Source of the DNA: Ga0077555 sp050250755
Lineage (GTDB): Bacteria > Pseudomonadota > Alphaproteobacteria > Rhizobiales > Hyphomicrobiaceae
Direction: 5' to 3'
Length of the DNA: 64,000 nucleotides
Assembly: GCA_050250755.1 (NCBI GenBank)
Contig: JBFWOB010000015.1
Location: 1-64,000, forward strand
This document shows positions 35,167-43,700 of this stretch, one piece after another. Within the stretch, counting starts at the first letter, position 1; every line of letters begins with the position of its first letter. The notes under the pieces were generated by a model, which did no database searches, was not told the DNA's origin, and saw nothing but the letters and a program-made list of their open reading frames with translations. The position numbers and the translations under genes were made by a program.

Positions 35167-36381
35167 CTAAATCGCTCCGTCTGTCTTTAGGTCCGCGATC
35201 TCGCCTTCAGTGAGGCCCAGCCATCCACCGTAGACCTCCACGTTGTGCTGGCCAACGGTCGGACTTGGCGTCGTCGCGACTTTATCGGCGCCATGAAAGC
35301 GGAGCGGGCTCGTCGGCACAGTGATGCGGCCGAGCTCAGGATGATCGATCTCCTCCAGCATCCCGCGCTCGTGCATGTGCTTATCGTTGATTACCTCGCG
35401 CAAGTTGCGCACCGGCGCGGAGGGGACCCGGAACTGGCGCAAGATGGCGATCGCCTCATCCCGCTTCTTCGTCTTGGTCCAGCTCTCGACGAGGTCGTCC
35501 ACCTCCGGCATGCGCTTTACCCGTTCGTGGTTCGGCGTATAGCGCGGGTCGTGCTTCAGATCCGGCCGCCCGACGGCATCGAGGATACCCAGCCAATGAT
35601 CTTCGGTGACCGTGATGATCGCGATGTGCCCGTCTGCCGTAGCGTAGACGTTGTAAGGCGCGATGCTCAGGCCGCCGTGCCGATTTCCCGTCCGTGGTGG
35701 TAGTTCACCTTTGCGATTGTAGAGAAACGATAAATTGGACGCCAAGGTCGGGTAAACCGATTCCTGCATGGCGACTTCCACCAACCGCCCTTCTCCAGTG
35801 ATTTCGCGTTCGTAAAGCGCGGTCACAATGGCCCCGTAGAGATGCACGCCGCTCATGAAGTCGACAATCGCCGGGCCGGCTTTCACAGGCGGTCCGTCCG
35901 GAAATCCGGTGATGCTCATGATGCCGGATGCAGCCTGAACCGTGAGATCCATCGCCAGATTGTCCCGATCGGGCCCATCGAGGCCGTATCCTGTACCGGA
36001 TGCGTAGACGAGACGCGGATTGATTTCGCGCATGATCGGCCAGCCGAGCTCCAATCGATCCATGGCCCCCGGTGCGAAGTTCTCAATCAGCACGTCGGCT
36101 TGGGAGACCATCTGCTTGAGCAGAGCCTTGCCCTTGGGATGCTTGAGATTGAGCGAGATGCCTTGCTTGTTCGAGTTGAGCATGGCGAAGGGAAATGTGG
36201 CGCTCATCCCCACCATCGCGCGCAGTCGCGCAGGCTCACCTTTCGGTGGTTCAACCTTGATGATGCGTGCGCCAGCCTTTGCCATCAGCAGCGTGGCGTA
36301 GGGCCCCTGATAAATCTGCCCAAGATCGATCACGGTAATCCCGGCCAGCGGCATGTTGGCCCGGCCTTTCGACGTGGTCAT
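35167..36381 (-). CDS. Class III CoA-transferase (CaiB/BaiF family)
   Basis: A 404-residue enzyme of the formyl-CoA transferase/CaiB family, which moves CoA between acyl-CoA and free acids. Visible features are VIDLGQIYQGPYATLLMAKAG at the N-terminus (in part), RIIKVEPPKGEPAR, LNLKHPKGKALLKQ, ENFAPGAMDRLELG and the catalytic Asp (about D145) in NLAMDLTVQAASG. The acid substrate cannot be assigned. The ATG at 36381 lacks a clear ribosome site; ATG 36354 (MPLAGITVIDL) is a credible alternative. It is divergent from the HNH nuclease gene. Confidence 0.88.
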   Translation of the reverse strand: MTTSKGRANMPLAGITVIDLGQIYQGPYATLLMAKAGARIIKVEPPKGEPARLRAMVGMSATFPFAMLNSNKQGISLNLKHPKGKALLKQMVSQADVLIENFAPGAMDRLELGWPIMREINPRLVYASGTGYGLDGPDRDNLAMDLTVQAASGIMSITGFPDGPPVKAGPAIVDFMSGVHLYGAIVTALYEREITGEGRLVEVAMQESVYPTLASNLSFLYNRKGELPPRTGNRHGGLSIAPYNVYATADGHIAIITVTEDHWLGILDAVGRPDLKHDPRYTPNHERVKRMPEVDDLVESWTKTKKRDEAIAILRQFRVPSAPVRNLREVINDKHMHERGMLEEIDHPELGRITVPTSPLRFHGADKVATTPSPTVGQHNVEVYGGWLGLTEGEIADLKTDGAI

Positions 36382-36619
36382 GAATGTGCCTTTGCTGCGC
36401 GTGGTTTGAGATCGGCTAGCGGCTCGTCCGCAGTCAACGGCAGCCGCACGCGCCTGTAAAGTGGATCGCAGCCCCGGTCTTCGTCGAACATCAGAAAAAA
36501 GCGGTTGGCAAACAAGGGCTGGTGGGCTTCACACGACGCTCACATATGTCTAGTATGCATTACGGAGCCAAGGCGATCCGAGTGCGATTCGGACAGGCAA
36601 CTGTCAGGACTGCTACCTC

Positions 36620-37180
36620 GTGAGCATGCATACCGCATCCGCGAAAAACTTCCCGGCCCTCGTGCTGAACGCCGACTTCAGGCCACTCAGCTATTATCCG
36701 CTTTCGCTGTGGAGTTGGCAGGATACGGTGAAAGCCGTGTTCCTGGATCGCGTGAACATCGTTTCGGAGTACGATCGCCGGGTGCACAGCCCGACATTCG
36801 AGATGCGTCTGCCGAGCGTGGTCGCGCTCAAGACCTACGTCAAACCGGCACTCTATCCAGCGTTCACCCGCTTCAATGTGTTCTTACGCGACAAGTTCTC
36901 TTGCCAGTACTGCGGATGCAAGAGCGAGTTGACGTTCGATCATCTCATCCCTCGGTCGCGCGGCGGCCAGACGCGTTGGGATAACGTCGTGACGGCGTGC
37001 GCCCCCTGCAATCTGGCCAAGGGCGGGTTGATGCCCGAGCACGCAGGGATGAAGCCGATGCAGTGGCCTTACCGGCCGACCGTGTTCGAGCTTCATCGAA
37101 ACGGACGCCTGTTCCCGCCAAATTACCTGCACGAGAGCTGGCTCGACTATCTGTACTGGGATACCGAGTTGGAGCCCTAG
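36620..37180 (+). CDS. HNH endonuclease family protein
   Basis: A 186-residue protein with a complete HNH nuclease centre: zinc-type cysteines in SCQYCGCKSE, the catalytic-type pair in LTFDHLIPRSRGG, the Asn in WDNVVTACAPCN and a final CxxC. The N-terminal part (PALVLNADFRPLSYYPLS) is typical of the widespread stand-alone HNH proteins found in many proteobacteria and is not intron- or phage-specific. A GTG at 36620 or an ATG six bases later may start it. No methylase is adjacent, so restriction is unlikely. Cellular role unknown. Confidence 0.87.
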   Translation: MSMHTASAKNFPALVLNADFRPLSYYPLSLWSWQDTVKAVFLDRVNIVSEYDRRVHSPTFEMRLPSVVALKTYVKPALYPAFTRFNVFLRDKFSCQYCGCKSELTFDHLIPRSRGGQTRWDNVVTACAPCNLAKGGLMPEHAGMKPMQWPYRPTVFELHRNGRLFPPNYLHESWLDYLYWDTELEP

Positions 37181-37226
37181 TGTGGCGATACAATTGATTG
37201 CCAACCCTGGCTGGGCCTCGGCGTCG

Positions 37227-37255
37227 TTGACCGGCGGTCGGCACGCCGCTATAGA
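37227..37255 (+). promoter_or_regulatory. Candidate promoter of rpsT
   Basis: TTGACC (37227-37232) and TATAGA (37250-37255) are separated by 17 bases, a strong housekeeping-type match. It lies about 170 bases before the rpsT start codon. Confidence 0.65.
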
Positions 37256-37427
37256 CCATCCGCAAGAGATGCCGCCCTGGGTTCGACCCACGGGCGGATT
37301 GTGCGTTTGCGCGATCGTTGCCAAATGGATGCCTTTTCCGGCACGGCCCGCCATCGCGCCAGACACATCGCAAGGTCACATCTCGCAAGGTCAAATCGCA
37401 AAGTTCGTACCAGCAACGGAGCCAGGA

Positions 37428-37712
37428 ATGCCCAACACGAAATCGGGGAAGCGCGCTGAGCGTGTGACGCTTCGCCGGACCGAGGTGAATAAAGCGCGTC
37501 GGTCGCGGATGCGGACGATGGTGCGCAGCGTCGAGACGGCGCTCGCCGAGGGCAATGCAGAGGCTGCTGCTGCCGCGATCAAGGCTGCTGAGCCGATTCT
37601 CATGCGCACGGCACAGAAGGGCATCCTCCACAAGCGGACGGCTGCCAGGAAGGTGTCGCGATTGAACAAGCGTCTGAAGGCGCTCTCGTCGTCGGGCCAG
37701 CCATCAGCCTAG
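37428..37712 (+). CDS. rpsT: 30S ribosomal protein S20
   Basis: A 94-residue basic protein with the S20 pattern: PNTKSGKRAERVTLRRTEVN, NKARRSRMRTMVRSVE, AAIKAAEPILMRTAQKGILH and KRTAARKVSRLNKRLKAL. S20 binds 16S rRNA early in 30S assembly. The ATG is chosen within a longer open frame because S20 proteins start there; GGAGCCAGGA precedes it. It is a few residues longer than usual because of an acidic/Ala stretch and a Ser-rich end. It is followed by a terminator and the dnaA region, an arrangement I recall from other Hyphomicrobiales. Confidence 0.95.
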   Translation: MPNTKSGKRAERVTLRRTEVNKARRSRMRTMVRSVETALAEGNAEAAAAAIKAAEPILMRTAQKGILHKRTAARKVSRLNKRLKALSSSGQPSA

Positions 37713-38301
37713 CACTCGGCATCCTGCGAGATGTTCGTGATCTGGACTCAACTACTCGCCTTGACCCCGAGACCAGCGATACGGCTGCAAACACCTTGAG
37801 TTGAAATAATAATATCAAGACTCGAGGGTATTCACAGGCGACAGCCAGACACCTGCATTTCAACTCGGCAAGCCAAAACACGATTCAAGGGCGCCCTTTT
37901 CCGGCGCCCTTTTTACGTTCCGTCAGGTGCACGATAAACTTATATCTCTCAAGCGGTTCTCCACAGTCGCACAACGGACGACGGAGGTTATTCGAGGAGC
38001 GACGTCCCGTCGCATGGCCTGAGCGGCAAAGACCTCAACTGATTTGCGCAAGCTTGCATCTCGTTAAGTTTTGGTTAAAGTTCTCCCCAGGTCGACGGTG
38101 CGTGCGGCGCCGATGGAGTTGTGTTCGACCGGGGCGTTTCGAGTGCCAGTATCGGGCGCATTTTGCCCACGTGTATCCCGCGTAGATTTGTAGGCCGCGT
38201 TATCTCGATCGGTGTGTGGTCGGGGAGCCGGATTGATTTGTGGCTGTCACGCGGTATTCGCGCTGTCTAGCTGCAAAAGGTACCGTGAGGAGGGAGTGCG
38301 A
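37713..38301. other. 589-base non-coding region between rpsT and rhodanese: candidate replication-control region
   Basis: No gene is seen. It contains a short AT-rich tract (37801-37820), near-consensus DnaA-box-like nonamers at 37828-37836 (GTATTCACA) and 37957-37965 (TTCTCCACA), each one mismatch from TTATNCACA, and the rpsT terminator. A weaker T/A-rich stretch lies at 38061-38085. dnaA follows one gene later. This may be oriC or only a DnaA-regulated promoter region. Confidence 0.4.
37887..37911 (+). terminator. Rho-independent terminator after rpsT
   Basis: A 9-base stem (37887-37895 with 37903-37911) with a 7-base loop, followed by four more T's. It lies 175 bases after the rpsT stop. 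Confidence 0.85.
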
Positions 38302-38745
38302 GTGGTTGCGGGGTCGTCACCAGTTGCTGAGAATGTACCTGTCGAGGCTGCTTGGCGGCGGCTGTCCGAGGGGAACGATGCTGTTCTGATCGACGTGCGG
38401 ACTCGAGCAGAATGGGCGTTTGTCGGTCTCCCGGATCTCACCTCGCTCAACAAGGAAACTGTTCTCGTCGAATGGCAAAGCTTTCCGGACAACCGCCCGA
38501 ACCAGGCCTTTGTCACGGAGCTGTCTGAGCGTCTCGCAACGCTCGGAGCATCGCGGGATACGGAGCTGTACTTTATTTGCCGTTCGGGGGCACGCAGTCA
38601 GTCTGCCGCGCAGGCTATGCTGAAGGCGGGGTTCGCGCGTTGCTTCAACGTCGCCGAGGGATTTGAGGGACCTCTCGACGATGCCAGGCATCGCGGTGCT
38701 CGTGGCGGCTGGAAGTCCAAGGGATTGCCGTGGGTGCAGTCCTGA
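38302..38745 (+). CDS. Rhodanese-like domain protein
   Basis: A single rhodanese domain of 147 residues: VLIDVRTRAEWAFVGLPDL (the CH2-like start motif), then the active-site loop FICRSGARSQSAA with Cys93, and FNVAEGFEGPLDD. Such proteins carry a persulfide sulfur on the Cys and serve in sulfur transfer. The extended form with GWKSKGLPW at the end is common in alphaproteobacteria. A GTG at 38302 is chosen because AGGAGG lies eight bases before it; GTG 38296 is too close to that site. It lies 133 bases before dnaA. Confidence 0.85.
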   Translation: MVAGSSPVAENVPVEAAWRRLSEGNDAVLIDVRTRAEWAFVGLPDLTSLNKETVLVEWQSFPDNRPNQAFVTELSERLATLGASRDTELYFICRSGARSQSAAQAMLKAGFARCFNVAEGFEGPLDDARHRGARGGWKSKGLPWVQS

Positions 38746-38878
38746 GCGTCGGCTGGAAGGAGGGTTTTGCGTAGGCCGACAAAGGAATACAGGCCGGCAT
38801 GGAGGCCGGTGCGGTGCGGCACATCCCGAGGGCTAAGGGCAGGGGATCTGCTTCACGAGTAGTGCGGGGAATTGATCG

Positions 38879-40552
38879 ATGATGCAGGATAAGGACTTCG
38901 CATCGCGCTCCGACGAGCGTGGCGCGGAAGAGGGATGCTTTTACCCTGTTGGCTCTATGGAGCGGGGCAGAGCGCGGTTTCAAGACGGTGCGTTCGACGA
39001 GGCTGGATCAGGGGCACAAGCCAGCCGTCCATCACACCAGGAAGCCGTCAGGACGGCTGCTCCCAATGCCGGAGAGGCTCCGGCGGACGAGGCCGCGGAT
39101 CTTTCGCGGCGTGGCGCCAAGGTCAAGGCAGCGTTGCGCGCACGCCTCGGCGAAGAGGTGTTCACGAGCTGGTTCACGACGGTCGAATTTCAGAGCTTCG
39201 ACGGCCGTCTGTTGAAGGTGACAGTGCCGGTCAAGTTTCTGCGCACGTGGATCCAATCGCATTATGCTGATGTCCTCGTGAGTTGCTCGGTGTCAGAGTT
39301 TCCGGGCGTCGAGCAGGTCGAGGTGCTGCTGCGTCAGCCGAGCGCGTTGGCGAGCAAAGGTGCAGTTGCGCAGCGCCAGTCTGCTAACGAGGGCACGCGC
39401 TTGCCGGCTGAGATCGGTGGCACCGATCGCACGCCTGCCGGCCCGGCCACCTCGGCCGCTCCGCGCGTTCTTGTAAACGGGCTCGAAGGGTCGCCGCTCG
39501 ATCCCCGCTACACGTTCGACAGTTTCGTTGTCGGTCCTGCCAATCGGATGGCGCACGCCGGCGCGGTGCAGGTGGCGGAGACGGTGTTTGCCGAGAGCCG
39601 GGGCTTCAACCCCCTGTTCCTGCATTCGAGCGTAGGCCATGGGAAGTCGCACCTGTTGCATGCGATCGCCTGGGAGGTTCGCCGCCGCACGCCGCACGCC
39701 AAGGTGCTCTATCTCACCGCCGAGCGTTTCCGCTTCACGTTCGTCGAGGCGATTCGCGCGCAAGATGCGATGGCTTTCAAGGACCGATTTCGCTCGATCG
39801 ACATGCTCTTGATCGACGATCTCGAGTTCATGACCGGCGAGAAGACCGAGCTCGAGTTCGATCACATCATCAACATGCTGCTCGATAGCGGTCGCCAGCT
39901 CGTTGTCGCTTCGGCTCGTCCACCGGCTCAGCTCTCGCGCCTCAATGACCGCATGCGGTCACGGCTCCAGCGCGGACTGGTGACTGAGATTGGCAACATG
40001 GACCGCGAGCTTCGCGTTCGTATCCTTGAGCGCCGCATCCAGGAGAAGCGTGCCGGCGATCCGTCGTTCGAGATCCCGCACGAGGTGGTCGAGATGGTGG
40101 CCGACAAGCTTACTGAGAGCGGCCGCGAGCTGGAGGGTGCGGTCACACGCCTCTATGCGCAGTGGCAACTCATGCGTACCCCGGTCACGATCGATGCTGC
40201 CGAGGGACTTCTGCGCGATCTTGTCGCCAGTGGCGAGCCGCGTCGCATTCGGATCGAGGACATCCTCAAGATCGTCTCACGTCACTACGGTGTCTCGCGC
40301 AACGACATTCTCTCCGAGCGTCGACATCGGTCGGTCGTGTGGCCACGTCAGATCGGTATGTATCTCGCGAAGCAGATGACGGCGAGATCGCTACCTGAGA
40401 TCGGGCGCCGGTTCGGCAATCGCGACCACACGACGGTTTTGCATGCAATCCGGAAGATCGAAGGGCAGATCACAAACAATTCACAGCTCAAGGACGAGAT
40501 CGAGGACCTGAAGAAGCAGCTCGGGCCCGAGGCGTCCGGTTTGATGCGCTGA
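38879..40552 (+). CDS. dnaA: Chromosomal replication initiator protein DnaA
   Basis: A 557-residue DnaA. Domain I (residues about 80-150) holds the FTSWF...FLRTWIQSHY core. The AAA+ domain starts near 210 (YTFDSFVVGPANRMAHA). Walker A is SSVGHGKS (250-257), and Walker B is MLLIDDLEF. Domain IV ends with the DNA-reading GNRDHTTVLHAIRKIE. Two places depart from the usual form: the first P-loop glycine is Ser, and the sensor I segment, usually with Ser-Asp-Arg, reads SARPP. An N-terminal extension of about 75 residues precedes domain I; the true start may be downstream. It initiates chromosome replication at oriC. Confidence 0.95.
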   Translation: MMQDKDFASRSDERGAEEGCFYPVGSMERGRARFQDGAFDEAGSGAQASRPSHQEAVRTAAPNAGEAPADEAADLSRRGAKVKAALRARLGEEVFTSWFTTVEFQSFDGRLLKVTVPVKFLRTWIQSHYADVLVSCSVSEFPGVEQVEVLLRQPSALASKGAVAQRQSANEGTRLPAEIGGTDRTPAGPATSAAPRVLVNGLEGSPLDPRYTFDSFVVGPANRMAHAGAVQVAETVFAESRGFNPLFLHSSVGHGKSHLLHAIAWEVRRRTPHAKVLYLTAERFRFTFVEAIRAQDAMAFKDRFRSIDMLLIDDLEFMTGEKTELEFDHIINMLLDSGRQLVVASARPPAQLSRLNDRMRSRLQRGLVTEIGNMDRELRVRILERRIQEKRAGDPSFEIPHEVVEMVADKLTESGRELEGAVTRLYAQWQLMRTPVTIDAAEGLLRDLVASGEPRRIRIEDILKIVSRHYGVSRNDILSERRHRSVVWPRQIGMYLAKQMTARSLPEIGRRFGNRDHTTVLHAIRKIEGQITNNSQLKDEIEDLKKQLGPEASGLMR

Positions 40553-40581
40553 GCGCACGCGACTGGGCTTGGAACGGAGAA

Positions 40582-40609
40582 CGGGCGGATCGCGCAAGCG
40601 GTCCGCCCG
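40582..40609 (+). terminator. Hairpin after dnaA, probable terminator
   Basis: A 12-base stem (40582-40593 with 40598-40609), including one G-T wobble, closes a GCAA loop 30 bases after the dnaA stop. The following bases (CTGTCGTTTG) are only moderately T-rich, so termination may be partial. Confidence 0.55.
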
Positions 40610-40730
40610 CTGTCGTTTGCGCAGGCGTAATCGACGCGTAGCCATTGAAAGGGCCGCCTCTGCGCCCATGTTGGCATTATCTCGATTGTTCGCACACAAG
40701 ACCAAAGCGTTTCGCTCAAGGGAGAGCGCC

Positions 40731-43700
40731 ATGCCCAAGGTTTCCGAGCCGGGCTCCCATCCCGACCCTTCCTATATGGAGTCGTTGGTGGAGAATGGCC
40801 CGCCGAACGCGACTGGGCGTGATGTGTTTCTCCGGGCGCTCATTGCATCGACCGATTCATCCAGCTTGACGGGCATCGCATCGGAGGCTTTAGCCAAGGA
40901 GGCGCTACTCGGATTCTCCGCCATAGCGGTTCGCAAACGCGGCGAGCACCGTGTCACCACGCGGCCATCGGAGGTCGTGGCGGGCGGCGTTGCCGTTGAA
41001 ATCGTCAACGATGATATGCCGTTCCTGATCGACAGCGTGCTTGCCGAGTTGCAGGCGCGTAGCCTCGAGGTGGCTCTCGTTCTGCATCCCATTTTCAAGA
41101 CCGAGCGCGCTGACGACGGGCGGCTGATCGAGGTCACATCGCTTGGTGATGCCAACTGGGGCGACGGCCGCCAGGAAAGCTACATCGCAATCCACGTTGG
41201 GCCATTGACGCATGCAAGTCAGCAAGAGCTGCGTGCCGCCCTTTCCAATATCCTCGCTCAGGTCCGCCATGCCGTTGTTGACTGGCAACCGATGCTCGCG
41301 CGTGTCCATCGTGCCGCCCGCGAGTTGGCTGAGGCGACGGTTGCCGTCGACAAGGGCATGCTCGATGAGCAGGTGGCCTTCCTGGAATGGCTCACGGACA
41401 GCAATTTCACGTTCCTCGGGACGCGAGACTATCGCCTCGGCGGCGATCCCGAGAACGGTGATCTGACGACGGACGACGATGCCGGGCTAGGGCTCCTCGC
41501 TGACCCAGGCGTTAGCGTTCTTCGTCGTGACCGCGAATTGGTCGTTATGACACCGGAGCTGCGCCAGTTTCTCGTTGCCCGCGATCCTCTGATCATCACC
41601 AAAGCCAATGTGATCAGCCGCGTACATCGTCGCGTCCACATGGATTACATCGGGGTGAAACAATATGGTGCGGACGGTGCGGTGATTGGCGAGCTGCGTA
41701 TCGTGGGGCTGTTCACCGCGTCTGCCTACATTCAGTCGCCAACGCGCATTCCACTGCTGCGCCGCAAAGTGCGGGAGGTCTCGGAAGCTCTCGCCCTGCC
41801 TTCGGGCAGTCATGCCGGCAAAACGCTCTTCAACGCGCTCGAGACATTTCCTCGAGATGAACTGTTCCAGATCGGCAGCGATGATCTGGAGCGTTGGATG
41901 GCCGGCATTCTCGATCTCGAGCTGCGCCCACGCGTGCGCGTGTTCCTGCGCTACGATCGCTTCGATCGGTTCGTCTCGGCCTTGGTCTACGTGCCTCGAG
42001 ATCGTTATTCGAGCAGTGTTCGCGAGCGGATCGGCGCCTACATCTCGGAATACTTCCAAGGCTACGTCGCCGCCTTCTATCCACATTTTCGCGATGCGCC
42101 ATTGGCGCGCGTGCATTTCATCGTCGCTCGCAGGAGTGGTCGCATCACCCCGGTGGCGGTCGAGCAGCTCGAGGCCGGCATTGCCCGGATCGTGCGCACG
42201 TGGGACGACGAGTTGAAGGCCGCCATTGATGCAATGGGGATCGGTGCTTCCACTTTGCTGGAACGCTATCAGAACGCCTTTCCAGCCGGCTACGCTGAGG
42301 TCTTCAGGCCGGAGCGGGCGCTCGAGGACATCGCGCGGATCGAACGTCTGCAACAAGGGCGCGCGACCGCGATCGACATCCATCGTGAGCCGGGCATGCC
42401 GGCGAATCGCATTCGGGCAGCCATCTACTGCCTCGATGAGCCGATCCGGCTATCCGTGCGTGTCCCATTGCTCGAAAACTTAGGGTTTTCCGTCATTGAC
42501 GAGCGAACCTGGAGGTTAATGCCGCACGTAGAAGGCAGACCGCGGACAGTTGTTCTGCATGACATGGTGCTCGAGACATTCGATGGTCGGGCCCTTGAGC
42601 TTGGTACCTCCCTCGACATGCGTCTCGAGGATACTTTTCTGGCCATCCTGGGCGGCAGGGCCGACAGCGACGTATTCGACCGCCTCGTTCTAGCGGCTGG
42701 CCTCGAATGGCGTGAAGCTGCTGTGCTCCGAGCTTACGCCTCATATCTGCGCCAACTCGGCTCAGCCTTCGGGCCGCGCTACATCGCCGAGACGCTAGTT
42801 GCTCATGAGGGTTTGGTCCGGGACCTGATCGACTTCTTTCACACGCGCTTCGACCCTGATTTGCCGCTCGACATCGCGGCTCGGGAGACTCGTTCTACAG
42901 ATATTGTCGGGCGTATTGAGGCGGCCCTCGCCGAGGTCGAGAGCCTCGATCACGATCGCATTGTGCGTGCGCTCCTGGCCGTCCTTCAGGCAACCGTCCG
43001 GACGTCCTTCTACCGGCTTGCCGACGACAGTGCCGCGCCCTCGGTCATAGCTTTCAAGTTCGACGGCAAGCGGCTGACCATGGCACCCGCGCCGCGTCCC
43101 TTCCGCGAGATTTTCGTCGCGGGGCCCAGGGTAGAGGGTGTGCATATGCGCTTCGCCCCGATCGCCCGCGGTGGCATTCGCTGGTCCGACCGTGCCCTGG
43201 ACTATCGCACCGAAGTGCTCGGACTCGCCAAGGCCCAACAGGTGAAGAACGCCGTCATCGTTCCTGCGGGTGCCAAAGGCGGCTTCTTGCCCAAGTGCCT
43301 TCCGCGCGCTGGCACTCGCGAGGACATTCAGGCTGAAGGGATCGCGGCCTACCGCACGTTCATGGGTGCCTTGCTGGATCTCACAGACAATATTGTCGAC
43401 GGCAAGATCGTCCCGCCGGACCGCGTGCTGAGGCACGATGCCGACGACCCTTACCTCGTCGTCGCGGCCGATAAGGGCACGGCAACGTTCTCGGACATCG
43501 CGAACGATGTCGCCGAAGCACGAGGGTTCTGGCTCGGTGATGCCTTCGCCTCCGGCGGCTCGACTGGCTATGACCACAAGGGTATGGGCATCACGGCCCG
43601 CGGCGCGTGGGAATGCGTCAAACGCCATTTCCGCGAGATGAATTGGGACATCCAAACCAAGTCTTTCCGAGTCATCGGCGTTGGTGACATGTCGGGCGAT

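Noticed and set aside
36620..37180. HNH nuclease as sign of a restriction or homing element
   Set aside because: No methylase, intron or intein borders are present, and stand-alone HNH proteins of this type are common chromosomal genes.
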